Shown one piece after another: positions 8,267 through 16,544 of a DNA stretch of 43,726 bases (positions are counted from its first letter, which is position 1; each line of letters opens with the position of its first letter). The notes below the pieces were generated by a model, which saw only the letters and a program-made list of their open reading frames with translations, did no database searches and was not told the origin of the DNA. Source of the stretch: Fibrobacter sp. (GTDB taxonomy: Bacteria; Fibrobacterota; Fibrobacteria; Fibrobacterales; Fibrobacteraceae). The translations under genes were made by a program, and so were the position numbers. The DNA lies in the NCBI GenBank assembly GCA_016295375.1, contig JAEDLI010000007.1, positions 1 to 43,726 of the forward strand, written 5' to 3'.

Positions 8267-9106
8267 CTACCCCAAGTACTTCTCGCCGCTTTCAACACTC
8301 TGATAGATGAGCGTGTTGATGGTCATGGGGCCCACGCCTCCCGGAACAGGGGTGTATGCGCTGGCCACGTCGTCGAGGCCCTTCTCGATGTCGCCCAAGC
8401 CACCTGGATGGTAGCCGGCGTCCACCACGACTGCACCCGGCTTAATCCATTCCTTCTTGATGAACTCGGGCTTGCCGACCGCACCCACCAGGATGTCAGC
8501 CTGCTTCACGAATTCTGGGAGGTTTTCAGTCTTGCTGTGGCAGATGGTCACGGTGCAGTCCGCGTTCAGGAGCATCATGGCCATGGGCTTGCCGAGGATC
8601 GCGCTACGGCCCACCACGACGGCGTGCTTGCCTGCCAGCGGGATGTTGTATGCCTTCAACAGACGCATGATGCCTGCGGGTGTGGCGCATCCGTAGGCGG
8701 GTTCGCCCATCGCCATGCGACCAAAGCCCAGGCAGGTCACTCCGTCCACGTCCTTGCGGGCGTCGATGGCCTCGAAGGCGGCGCGTTCGTCAATATGGCG
8801 CGGAACCGGGTGCTGCAGCAAAATGCCGTGCACGTCGCGATTCTCGTTCAGTTCCTGGATTTTGTTCAGCAGTTCTTCGGTGGTGGTGTTCTTGGGGAGA
8901 ACCACGCGGATGCTTTCCATGCCCACCCGGGCGCAGGCGTTGCCCTTCATTTTCACGTAGGTGGCGCTGGCTGGGTCGTCGCCCACTAGGATAGTGGCGA
9001 GGATGGGGGTCTTGCCCGTCTTTTCCTTGAGTTTGGCCACGCGGGCGCTGAGTTCTTCTTCAGTGGTCTTGGCGAGTGCCTTGCCGTCGAGGATGAGTGC
9101 TGCCAT
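8267..9106 (-). CDS. folD: Bifunctional methylenetetrahydrofolate dehydrogenase/cyclohydrolase
   Basis: FolD interconverts 5,10-methylene-THF, 5,10-methenyl-THF and 10-formyl-THF in the cytosol, feeding purine and formyl-Met synthesis. The 279-residue length is normal. The active-site residues line up with the E. coli numbering: Tyr50 and Lys54 in YVKMKG, Gln98 in LLQHPVP and Asp121 in KDVDG. The nucleotide-binding part has VVGRSAILGKPMAMML, and the C-terminal signature PGGVGPMTINTL is intact. The ATG at 9106 is preceded by GGAGA at good spacing. It lies 47 nt downstream of the patatin/barrel gene on the same strand, so it may be the last gene of that transcript or have its own promoter in the gap. 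Confidence 0.97.
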   Translation of the reverse strand: MAALILDGKALAKTTEEELSARVAKLKEKTGKTPILATILVGDDPASATYVKMKGNACARVGMESIRVVLPKNTTTEELLNKIQELNENRDVHGILLQHPVPRHIDERAAFEAIDARKDVDGVTCLGFGRMAMGEPAYGCATPAGIMRLLKAYNIPLAGKHAVVVGRSAILGKPMAMMLLNADCTVTICHSKTENLPEFVKQADILVGAVGKPEFIKKEWIKPGAVVVDAGYHPGGLGDIEKGLDDVASAYTPVPGGVGPMTINTLIYQSVESGEKYLG

Positions 9107-9153
9107 AAAAGTTCTCCGTTAAAAACAAAAATAGAAATGCTGGGCGTCTATGT

Positions 9154-11817
9154 TTACCACTGGTAATTCCCGACGCGGACAAAGAAGGTGTAGTCCATCA
9201 CGTCACCCAGTTCGTCGAGGGTTTCGCGGTCCACCAGGCGGGACATTCCCGCAGATACTGAGATGGACTTGTACGCAAAGCGTAGCGTCGGTTCCAGAAT
9301 AAACTTGTCGGCCCCGAGGTGCGCCGTTGGATTTTCTTCGAAGTCCCGCACGTAGGCGCCAAAGACCCACATGCCGAACATTCCCTTGTGAAGCCCGAGG
9401 TTTATGCGGGCAAGGCCATAGTGATGGCTTAGCAGTTCCGGATTGTACCATTCCCCGGTCCAGGGCGTGGCCGCAACGCGCCTGCGGTAGAAGTTATCCA
9501 TGGGCTTGATACCCGTCGACTTTGGGTAGACATAGCCGTGTCCTTCGTCGTGGAACGTATCCAGGCCGCCGCCCAGGAAAAGCCCCAGCGTCAAGAAAGA
9601 TACCGGTGAGCGGCTGGCGTACATTTCCAGAGAAAGCTTGTGGTATATGGGAATCAAGTCTGCAATGTCAATCTTGTAACGCACGGACTGGAGTCCCCAT
9701 TTCAGGAACAGGGACTGCCCGTCATACGAAAAGAACGGATCGGTATCGCCTTCGGCGTAGCGGTATTGGAGGGCAGGCGAAACCGGCCATGTCTCCAAAT
9801 CGTCCATCCGGTACACCTGGGCAAAATCAATAGTCCTGTCTCCCAACATGAACGTAAGCGACGCCACCTGGTGGGCAGTCATGTGATAATCCACCCACAT
9901 GTTAAAGTCGCTTCGTTTTTCACCGCGAGGCGTCGTGAAATACGCATTGTCTTCCAGGTAAGATTCAAAAGGCCGCAGGGTCTGCCAGTCATAGCGGAGC
10001 CCTACCGACCAGTCCCTGTTCCACAGGCGGGAAATTTCCAGCTTGGGACTTACGCCGTATGACCTTGGGCCTACGAATCCCGAAACCCCGAGAGCGACAT
10101 CCATCTGGTTCACGAAGGAGAGCGTCACATCGCCGTAAGCGTGTGGCCCGATAGCGTTGGACCCGAAACCGCCCACAGAAACATCTACCGTCGGGGCGAC
10201 CTTCGCCCCCACCAGCACGTTCCCCGTCGGCAACATGTCAAAGGAAACGGAATCGTAGGCAGGCTCCTTGGAAATTTCTTTCAAGAAATTTTCGGGCGCC
10301 ACCATGCCCGTGTCGCTTTCGTTCCAATAAGAGGCTATAGTGGAATGTGTTTCTGCAGACAGACTGTCAAAAGACGGCTTAAACTTGAACCAGGGCGCAG
10401 CCACCTTCTTGAAAGTCAAATAGTCTAGCGAGTCGTTCCTGAAAGGCATCAGTTCCGTAGCATGTCGTTCCAGGGCAGAAAAACCAGCTTGGATCCATGC
10501 CGCATAAGACGAATCCGTAGCGTAATGGGCACGGAGCACTACACCGGACTCCTGGTAAGACAAATTCTGCAGGGGCTTATCGAAGAGAATGCGCTGCCAG
10601 GGAGAATTCCAGGACGACACAGAAGCAAGAGCCACCCGGGGGATGCCTACCGAAATAATGGGAACCTGGTCGTAAACATCTTCATAGGGCACCGCAAGCC
10701 CCGGACACAGTTCTCCGGAGTTGTAGTTTTCAATCAACGGCAAACTCTTGAACACATACTCCGAAGTATTCCATTGTTCGCCGTTACAGCCAAGCACCGT
10801 AAAGGGAATCACCGCCCCGCGAGGTACTCGGTTCATGGCTTCTTGAAAGCGGAGCTTTGCAAGGGCATACCTGTGGGCGGATGTGTCGGGTTCAATGGAC
10901 TTGGGAATTTTCCGCAAGGTCATGGACGAATCCGGCTGCAACGCAAAACGGTAGCGCAGGCTGGGCACGCCGTCGGGAGAAATGGGCCACCTGGCCTGTT
11001 CCTGCTTTTTATTGTACAGGTCGTCGAACATATTGTGGCCCACGTAGCCCTGCAGGTACGGGTCCAGCAGCACTCGCTGGATATCGTCTAGCGTCATGCC
11101 GTGAGTCCAGAGGTAACCCACGAAAGCGCCCCACGACGTACCCACCACGGAATCAATGCGGACCTTGTAGGTTTCGATGGCATAGAGCACGCCCAGATGG
11201 AACCAGGGAGAACGCTCGCCGCCGCTGAGGTAGAGAACGGATTTTTTGGGACCTGAATTCAGATTTCGGATTTCGGAATTCGGATTGCCTGAATCGGAAG
11301 GACTGATTTCGCCTGTCGACAAATCCATGGTTTCGCATTTCCACGAGGTGTCGGGGGAAGCCTCCCCCTCGCTCCCGCCGCATGCCATCTCCGACTTTCT
11401 CTTGTCATCCCCGCGACCTGTGGTGAGCGTAGCCGAATCAAGGCGGGGATCCCCTATCAGTTCTCCCTTTTCTGCGGCGTCCGCTACCCCCTCTGCGGGG
11501 GACACCCCCGCAACGCCCCCGCTGTCGGAGTTCGAGGTTCGAGAAATGTCATCCTCGCTGTCATTCTGGAGCCCTGGAGCATAGCGATAGGGGATAGAAT
11601 CACGAGGATCTGCTTGAGAGGATTGAGGAACGTCATCCTCGCGTAGGCGAGGATCCGCTTGAAAGGTCTGGGGTTCAGATGTAGTGGGAACAAGACTATC
11701 CGCAGGGGCCTGCGCCGTAGAATCCTGGGTAGCCGTCATCTGCGACAGCAGACTGTCGGCAGGTTCTGCAGGCAACAGGGAAAAAGCGACCAACAGGATG
11801 GCCGCTACCTTCGGCAT
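9154..11817 (-). CDS. Patatin-like protein with outer-membrane beta-barrel and repeat-filled linker
   Basis: The frame opens at 11904, but the ATG at 11817 starts a signal peptide (MPKVAAILLVAFSLLPAEPA); it lies 7 nt past the stop of the upstream gene. From that start (887 residues), 20-50 is polar and 50-190 is a disordered linker encoded by dispersed intergenic repeats. The patatin domain starts near 193 with LYLSGGERSPWFHLGVL and nucleophile elbow GTSWG (Ser228). The C-terminal half looks like a BamA/PlpD-type barrel with alternating aromatic strands and a final Trp (VRVGNYQW). Patatins are lipid acyl hydrolases using a Ser-Asp dyad. I could not find the usual DGG/DGA Asp motif, and the oxyanion-hole loop is atypical, so activity is doubtful. 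It ends an operon with two PilT-like genes and an ABC exporter. Confidence 0.8.
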   Translation of the reverse strand: MPKVAAILLVAFSLLPAEPADSLLSQMTATQDSTAQAPADSLVPTTSEPQTFQADPRLREDDVPQSSQADPRDSIPYRYAPGLQNDSEDDISRTSNSDSGGVAGVSPAEGVADAAEKGELIGDPRLDSATLTTGRGDDKRKSEMACGGSEGEASPDTSWKCETMDLSTGEISPSDSGNPNSEIRNLNSGPKKSVLYLSGGERSPWFHLGVLYAIETYKVRIDSVVGTSWGAFVGYLWTHGMTLDDIQRVLLDPYLQGYVGHNMFDDLYNKKQEQARWPISPDGVPSLRYRFALQPDSSMTLRKIPKSIEPDTSAHRYALAKLRFQEAMNRVPRGAVIPFTVLGCNGEQWNTSEYVFKSLPLIENYNSGELCPGLAVPYEDVYDQVPIISVGIPRVALASVSSWNSPWQRILFDKPLQNLSYQESGVVLRAHYATDSSYAAWIQAGFSALERHATELMPFRNDSLDYLTFKKVAAPWFKFKPSFDSLSAETHSTIASYWNESDTGMVAPENFLKEISKEPAYDSVSFDMLPTGNVLVGAKVAPTVDVSVGGFGSNAIGPHAYGDVTLSFVNQMDVALGVSGFVGPRSYGVSPKLEISRLWNRDWSVGLRYDWQTLRPFESYLEDNAYFTTPRGEKRSDFNMWVDYHMTAHQVASLTFMLGDRTIDFAQVYRMDDLETWPVSPALQYRYAEGDTDPFFSYDGQSLFLKWGLQSVRYKIDIADLIPIYHKLSLEMYASRSPVSFLTLGLFLGGGLDTFHDEGHGYVYPKSTGIKPMDNFYRRRVAATPWTGEWYNPELLSHHYGLARINLGLHKGMFGMWVFGAYVRDFEENPTAHLGADKFILEPTLRFAYKSISVSAGMSRLVDRETLDELGDVMDYTFFVRVGNYQW
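11257..11692. repeat. Cluster of dispersed intergenic repeats inside a coding sequence
   Basis: Within the patatin/barrel gene are three hairpin repeats. One is compact at 11635-11654. One, at 11551-11609, has a second ATTCT/AGAAT hairpin nested inside (11560-11600). One is long-looped at 11407-11450. There are also G/C-rich blocks (about 11359-11386 and 11496-11535) and micro-repeat stretches (11262-11290 and 11526-11548). All are read through in one frame; the three hairpins give DPR...DD peptides. Confidence 0.75.
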
Positions 11818-11824
11818 AAACCGT

Positions 11825-12832
11825 CTAGGCAAACCTTGCGGGATTGGCCACATACTTAGCCGCCACCTCTTGAGCCACGTACCCGGAACGCACCAATTCT
11901 GCAAGACTGTCGTCCATCAGCATCATGCCCTCGGAAGCCGAAGCCGCAATGACCGACGGCAGCTTGAAATGGTCTCCGGTACGGACACACATGGCCACGT
12001 TCTGGGAATTGAAAAGTACTTCCCAGGCGGCAACGGCACCGGAACCTTCGGCAGCTCCCGGAAGCAGGCGCTGCACCACCACCGCCTTCAGCGCAGAAGA
12101 AAGCATGGTCCGGACCAAAGCCTTGTCTTCGGGTTTGGCGGCCGCCACAAGGGCGTCCAGGGCACCTGCGGAATTGCCGGCAGTAACATTGCACACCACC
12201 AAGGCGCCCGCTTCGGCAGCCCGCAACATAGGCAGTAAAATGCTGGAATCGAAATCGCCCATCCACAGAAGGTCAACTCCGCTACGGATAGCCTGGTCCA
12301 CTTTTTCGGCAACTCCACCCACGGAATCTTCGAGAATGAGACTGCTCCCCTGCTTTACAGGAAGTTCCTGGGCCTTGTCCAAGAAGCAGGCCCTTAAAAT
12401 CTTGGATTCGCAAAGGGCGCCCACATAGGCTGTGGCGCTGGTGGTCTTGCCGGAGCAAGCCGGACCTGCAAAAAGCACCAGGCCTGAACTAAAGCCCAGC
12501 ATATTTTCCAGAACAGGAGGAATTCCGAGAGAGGCAAAATCCGGGCACTCGTTCAAGAGCGGACGGAATACGGCCCCGTTACCGAGAGCCTCACGAAAAT
12601 ACCGCACGCGCCAGCGCATGCCCTGCCAGGGTCCGCCAATCATGGAGCCGGATTCCCCTTCCAGGGAGCCCAAGAATTCAGCCAAGGAACCAAAGGGAAT
12701 AACCGGAGCGTCGGGAACGGCGCAGACCTGCCCTGCCAAGCGAATTGCAGGAACGGCACCTTCGGTAATAATCAGTTCGCTACTGCCGGTATTGACGGCA
12801 TATTCCAAAAGAGATTCAATTTCTGCAGCCAT
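11825..12832 (-). CDS. Degenerate PilT/GspE-family ATPase 2
   Basis: This 335-residue protein has the layout of a PilT retraction ATPase. The N-terminal part (SSELIITEGAVPAIRLAGQV) matches the SDLHL...PPVIRINGE region, followed by a RecA-like domain. Walker A is intact at residues 123-131 (GPACSGKTT). The Walker B region is VDLLWMGDFDSS, with the usual VGEMRD Glu changed to Asp. The Asp-box segment and the HTNSA His-box are not conserved (the latter reads TAGNSA). PilT proteins are hexameric motors that disassemble type IV pili; this one may bind nucleotide without normal motor activity. No pilin, PilB or PilC gene is nearby. It starts 2 nt after the paralogous gene upstream and is followed 7 nt later by the patatin/barrel gene, so the three are probably co-translated. 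Confidence 0.8.
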   Translation of the reverse strand: MAAEIESLLEYAVNTGSSELIITEGAVPAIRLAGQVCAVPDAPVIPFGSLAEFLGSLEGESGSMIGGPWQGMRWRVRYFREALGNGAVFRPLLNECPDFASLGIPPVLENMLGFSSGLVLFAGPACSGKTTSATAYVGALCESKILRACFLDKAQELPVKQGSSLILEDSVGGVAEKVDQAIRSGVDLLWMGDFDSSILLPMLRAAEAGALVVCNVTAGNSAGALDALVAAAKPEDKALVRTMLSSALKAVVVQRLLPGAAEGSGAVAAWEVLFNSQNVAMCVRTGDHFKLPSVIAASASEGMMLMDDSLAELVRSGYVAQEVAAKYVANPARFA

Positions 12833-12834
12833 CT

Positions 12835-14460
12835 TTATGCCTCCCCGCCTGCAGGATGATACGCCGCAAAGCGTCTAATGTCATTTGCCCGTTTCCAGGC
12901 CTCTACACCGTCGATGTAACCTGCTTCCACGCATTTCTGCAGGGAATCGTCCAGAGTAACGCCCTGGTCCCGCTGGCTACTGATTGCTGCATTTAGCTGA
13001 GACAGATCGCCCTTGCGGATCATGCCCGCGATGGTAGGCGTCACCCGCACGGCTTCGGCGGCAAGAACCAGGCCCTGGTTGTCCACCACAGGAACCAAAT
13101 GCTGCACGATAACGCCCTTCAGCTGGTCTGCCAGGGAACTGGCCAAAGAAGACCGTCCGCTTTCGGCAACAGAAACCAGGAGCCTCGAAAGCAAGGCGTG
13201 GATGTTGTTTCCGCAGGTAACGGCAAACACCAGAGCGCCAGAATTGGCGGCCTGCAAAAGCAGGTTCAGTTCGTCCACATTTTCCAAGTGGTCAAAGCAA
13301 ATCACGTCGGCACCGTCACGCATGGCAAGGGCGATACCGTCTAGCCCCGTACGAACATGGAGGCCAACCTCTTTTTGGACCAAGGCGCCGACACCGCCCT
13401 GAAGCAGGCGTTCGATAGGGCGTTCCACCGTCTGGATGTAGCACGGACGGTTTGCGGCAATGGTTTCGGCGAAGGCGTTCACCGTAGTGGTGCGCCCGCT
13501 GGCCGAAGGACCAGCCACCAGCACCAGGCCGCTGTTGAGCTCCGCAAACTGGGTGCAGAAAGGCGGCAGGTTCAGAGAATCCAGAGCCGCCGCCTCCGTA
13601 GGAATCACCCGGATAGACACGCTGGGAACAACCCCGTTCCAGGTTACGGAGATGCGGGCACGGCCCACGCCGGCAAGAGCAATGGTTTTGCTGAAGTTCT
13701 TGCCCGCCACCACCTGGTAGCCGTCGGCAAAGCCTTCCGAGGCTTCGGCCAAAAGTTCAGAGATGTGGGTCTTGTCCACCACCTGTTCAGTAGCCGGGAA
13801 CAGCGCACCGGACTGGCGCATGACCACCTGACGATTAGAATAGAGATAGATGTCCGTGGCATCGTACTGACGGGCGAAGGCAATCATCTTCTTCAAGGAC
13901 ATGATGGGGAGCAGAGTCTGGGGCGCTTCTACTGCCGTTCCCTCTCCAGAAGAAAGGGCGAACTGGCGGGGCAGTTCCTGCTCGCCTTCTTCGGCGGAAT
14001 CTTCGCCAAGTTCCTCGGCAAGGGCGATGGTCGAAATGCTGGTGGTTTCTAGACCGGATACCTTTTCTACCACCATATTGGACGAAGAAGATTCACCATA
14101 AATGTTGTTGCCCTCGATCTGCAGGGCAGGTTCGTCATCCACAGGTTCGGCCACGGCAGGCTTCGCCTCTACAGGAGCGGGCTTGGGAGCAGCAGCGGCA
14201 GCAGGGGCAGGCTTCGGGGCAGGGGCCGCCGATTGAGCCTGCGCCGGTTGGATCGCAGCGTTAGCGGCAGCATGCTTTGCCTCCAGGTTCTGCACAAAGG
14301 CAAGGACCTTCGCATACATGGCCTGCTGCAAAATACCCGCCTTGACCAGAACCTGGCCAATGTCCATAGATTCCGTAATTTCGCCCCAATGGGCCTTGAC
14401 CTGATCCTCCGTGACCACCTTGTTGTGGACGAGGACCTGTGCCATATACTGATTTCTCAT
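12835..14460 (-). CDS. Degenerate PilB/PilT-family ATPase 1 with Arg in Walker A
   Basis: The ATG at 14460 is chosen because GGAGGG lies 8 nt before it and it overlaps the upstream stop as ATGA; the frame itself opens at 14487. The protein has 541 residues. Residues 1-60 resemble the GspE/PilB N-terminal domain (GQVLVKAGILQQAMYAKVLA). An Ala/Pro-rich linker spans 65-115 and an acidic stretch follows. The PilT-like core starts near 190 (YDATDIYLYSNRQVVMRQSG). The P-loop is GPSASGRTT (317-325), with Arg323 in place of the invariant Lys. VERPIE matches the EDPIEF position, MRDGADVICFDHLE the Walker B, and CGNNIHA replaces HTNSA. The protein is probably catalytically impaired. It has the same fold as the next gene, so the two may form a mixed oligomer or regulate an envelope process; this is inference. 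Confidence 0.8.
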   Translation of the reverse strand: MRNQYMAQVLVHNKVVTEDQVKAHWGEITESMDIGQVLVKAGILQQAMYAKVLAFVQNLEAKHAAANAAIQPAQAQSAAPAPKPAPAAAAAPKPAPVEAKPAVAEPVDDEPALQIEGNNIYGESSSSNMVVEKVSGLETTSISTIALAEELGEDSAEEGEQELPRQFALSSGEGTAVEAPQTLLPIMSLKKMIAFARQYDATDIYLYSNRQVVMRQSGALFPATEQVVDKTHISELLAEASEGFADGYQVVAGKNFSKTIALAGVGRARISVTWNGVVPSVSIRVIPTEAAALDSLNLPPFCTQFAELNSGLVLVAGPSASGRTTTVNAFAETIAANRPCYIQTVERPIERLLQGGVGALVQKEVGLHVRTGLDGIALAMRDGADVICFDHLENVDELNLLLQAANSGALVFAVTCGNNIHALLSRLLVSVAESGRSSLASSLADQLKGVIVQHLVPVVDNQGLVLAAEAVRVTPTIAGMIRKGDLSQLNAAISSQRDQGVTLDDSLQKCVEAGYIDGVEAWKRANDIRRFAAYHPAGGEA

Positions 14461-15266
14461 AGGAAATCCCTCCGGCTGAACCACCAACTAGCGATGGCCA
14501 AGAAAACACCAACATAACCGATTGCGTAAACCGTATTCCAGAAAAGATACATATCCGGCAAAGCAAGCCCGTGAACCACGTAACTGGTCACGTTGTAGCG
14601 GTACAGTCCCGGGAACACGGCGTGAATCACCACGGCTAGCTTTTCAAGCAGTGCCGTAGAAGTATCCCCCATCTCGCCCATACGGCTAGCAAAACGAATC
14701 TGCTCCAGAAGCTGGTTGCTCAAGTGGCCTGCAAAATAAACGCCCAAGGTAAATAGGGCGCTCAGGATAGTGGAGCTGAAACTGCTGAACAGAAGCGCCA
14801 CCGCAATCACAACCGCCAGTTCCCAGAAAATCAGGTAAATCGCCGTCAGCAAGCTTACCGTAGGCTCTGAATTCGTTAGGAACAGGATGGAGTAGTAGAT
14901 GCAGGTGAGCAGCGCCAAATGAACGGCCACCACCGCCAACAGCCCAAGGTACTTACCCACGATGAAGGTGGCGCGACTGATGGGCTTGGACAACAGGGTG
15001 AGAACCGTCCGCCTCTGGATTTCCTTTTGCACCAGGCTGATACCCACGAAAATGGAAATCAAAAGCCCCGAAAGGCTCATCACCGACAGAGTGGTGGACT
15101 TGATGACGTATGCCCGATCGAACACGGACCATTCGCCCAGTACGATGCTGAACAGGGCTAGGCCCACGGCCAAAAGACCGATATTGTAAAGAATCTTGTC
15201 GCGGATAGATTCGCGGAAGGTATTGAGGGCAATAATGCCGATATGCTTAAGCGTCTGCACGGGCAA
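14457..15266 (-). CDS. ABC-2 type exporter permease
   Basis: This 269-residue inner-membrane protein has about six hydrophobic segments. It resembles NosY/ABC-2 permeases: an N-terminal cytosolic start (IALNTFRESIRDKILYNIGLL), a re-entrant-like segment with EIQRRTVLTLLSKPISRATFIVGKY, and a C-terminal WWFSRRDFL tail. The segment VQKEIQRRTVLTLLSKP is the coupling element typical of this family. It overlaps the ATPase gene upstream by 20 bp and shares ATGA with the PilT-like gene downstream, so the four genes are translationally linked. The substrate cannot be read from the sequence; lipid, polysaccharide or another envelope component would fit the family. Confidence 0.88.
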   Translation of the reverse strand: MPVQTLKHIGIIALNTFRESIRDKILYNIGLLAVGLALFSIVLGEWSVFDRAYVIKSTTLSVMSLSGLLISIFVGISLVQKEIQRRTVLTLLSKPISRATFIVGKYLGLLAVVAVHLALLTCIYYSILFLTNSEPTVSLLTAIYLIFWELAVVIAVALLFSSFSSTILSALFTLGVYFAGHLSNQLLEQIRFASRMGEMGDTSTALLEKLAVVIHAVFPGLYRYNVTSYVVHGLALPDMYLFWNTVYAIGYVGVFLAIASWWFSRRDFL

Positions 15267-16158
15267 TCTCCTCGGTCAAAATGTCTTCTAGGCTCGGGCG
15301 CTTGTGGTCCATTTTCTCTACCGCAATGCCGTTATCCAGGCAATAGCGGAGCAGCCGGTCACGGGCGGCATCGTCGGCACAGATGACTTCTTGGGGGTGC
15401 CCTGCCAGGGCAACGCCTTCGGGCAAGTCCTTAGCCGCAATAGCGGTGCGGGTCCGCACGTGGTATTCGATACCGCAGGAATCCGTAATCTCATCGACAG
15501 TTCCTTCGCGAACGATGCGGCCATCCACAATCATGGCCACCCGATGGCTGATGGATTCCACGTCACTCAGAAGGTGGCTGGAATAGAAAATAGTCACACC
15601 GTCCCGGTTCAGTTCCAGGATGGCCTCTCGGACATCACGACGGCCCATGGGGTCGAGCCCGCTCATGGGTTCGTCCAGAATCAACAGTTTGGGCTTGCCG
15701 AGAATGGCTTGGGCAATTCCCACACGCTGCATCATACCCTTGGAATAAGAGCGCAGACGACGGTCAATCCAGTCCTTGTCGGCGTGAAGCAACTGCAACG
15801 CCCAGGTGATACGTTCGTTCAGAAGGTTCCCTTCTACCCCCACCAGCTTGCCGTAGAACTGCAAAAGTTCCCGGCCGGTGAGATAGTCATAGAAATAAGG
15901 TTGTTCCGGAGAATATCCGATAAAACGGCGGCTCTTGACATCACGGGGGCTAAAGCCGTTTACCAGTACCTTGCCGGAATCAAAATTCAAAAGGCCGGTC
16001 AGCACCTTGATGGTGGTGGACTTGCCCGCCCCGTTGGGGCCGATAAAACCGTAAATCTGACCCGGTTCCACATGAAGGCTCACATCCTTCAGTGCCAGTT
16101 TCGGTTTCATCAAGAAACCGCTCCTGTAGGTCTTGTGCAAATGCTCAATCTGAATCAT
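15247..16158 (-). CDS. ABC exporter ATP-binding protein
   Basis: This 303-residue cytosolic ATPase partners the adjacent ABC-2 permease. Walker A is GPNGAGKST, the Q-loop is in YSPEQPYFYDYLTG, the signature reads YSKGMMQRVGIAQA (SKGM rather than SGGQ, common in ABC-2 exporters) and Walker B is LLILDEPMSGLDP followed by the SSH switch His. The C-terminal 80 residues form the extra domain seen in CcmA/NosF-like ATPases. It starts 3 nt after the small membrane-protein gene and overlaps the permease by 20 bp. It is probably expressed from the promoter ahead of 16434. Confidence 0.9.
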   Translation of the reverse strand: MIQIEHLHKTYRSGFLMKPKLALKDVSLHVEPGQIYGFIGPNGAGKSTTIKVLTGLLNFDSGKVLVNGFSPRDVKSRRFIGYSPEQPYFYDYLTGRELLQFYGKLVGVEGNLLNERITWALQLLHADKDWIDRRLRSYSKGMMQRVGIAQAILGKPKLLILDEPMSGLDPMGRRDVREAILELNRDGVTIFYSSHLLSDVESISHRVAMIVDGRIVREGTVDEITDSCGIEYHVRTRTAIAAKDLPEGVALAGHPQEVICADDAARDRLLRYCLDNGIAVEKMDHKRPSLEDILTEEIARADA

Positions 16159-16161
16159 AAA

Positions 16162-16434
16162 CTACTCTTGATCGTCTTTCTTTCCAAAAATCCGGCTTTC
16201 GGTCTCTTCTATTTCACGACGGCGCTTGCCGGCACGAATCTTCTTGTTCACAAAGAAGTAGATGGTGGCGCCAACAAGGTACACCGCAAGGCCCGAATAG
16301 AAGAAGGGGTTGATGGAGGTTCCTTCTAACCCCGGGAAAAGGTTCAACAAAACGCTATGGCCAAAAAGGCTCAAAATCACCAGCACAAAGCCCAAGCCAC
16401 GCAAGACATAAGTCAAAACTATCAATTTGTTCAT
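16162..16434 (-). CDS. Small two-helix inner-membrane protein
   Basis: This protein of 90 residues has two predicted transmembrane helices (about residues 9-31 and 43-63) and a strongly charged C-terminal tail (KKIRAGKRRREIEETESRIFGKKDDQE), most likely cytosolic. GAGGT at correct spacing precedes the ATG. It is the first gene of the run ABC ATPase, permease, two PilT-like ATPases and patatin/barrel, with only 3 nt to the ATPase start. It may therefore be an accessory subunit or anchor for that system. I do not recognise a named family. Confidence 0.75.
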   Translation of the reverse strand: MNKLIVLTYVLRGLGFVLVILSLFGHSVLLNLFPGLEGTSINPFFYSGLAVYLVGATIYFFVNKKIRAGKRRREIEETESRIFGKKDDQE

Positions 16435-16453
16435 TGATACCTCAAAATAGTAC

Positions 16454-16469
16454 TTTTCACCATTGAAAA
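16454..16469. promoter_or_regulatory. Possible operator palindrome upstream of the exporter/PilT-like operon
   Basis: TTTTCA-CCAT-TGAAAA is a 6-bp inverted repeat 20-35 nt upstream of the 16434 start. On the minus strand it lies next to a TACTAT sequence that could be a -10 element. It could bind a repressor or be a chance A/T palindrome. Confidence 0.3.
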
Positions 16470-16544
16470 ATACACTTTTTGAGGAATCATGATGTTAAAA
16501 ATAAAGGCGTTCAACCCTTTTTGGGAGTAAAAACGAATAGGAAT

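Noticed and set aside
11817..11904. Longer N-terminus of the patatin/barrel protein
   Set aside because: It overlaps the end of the PilT-like gene and would bury the signal peptide; the ATG at 11817 is better.
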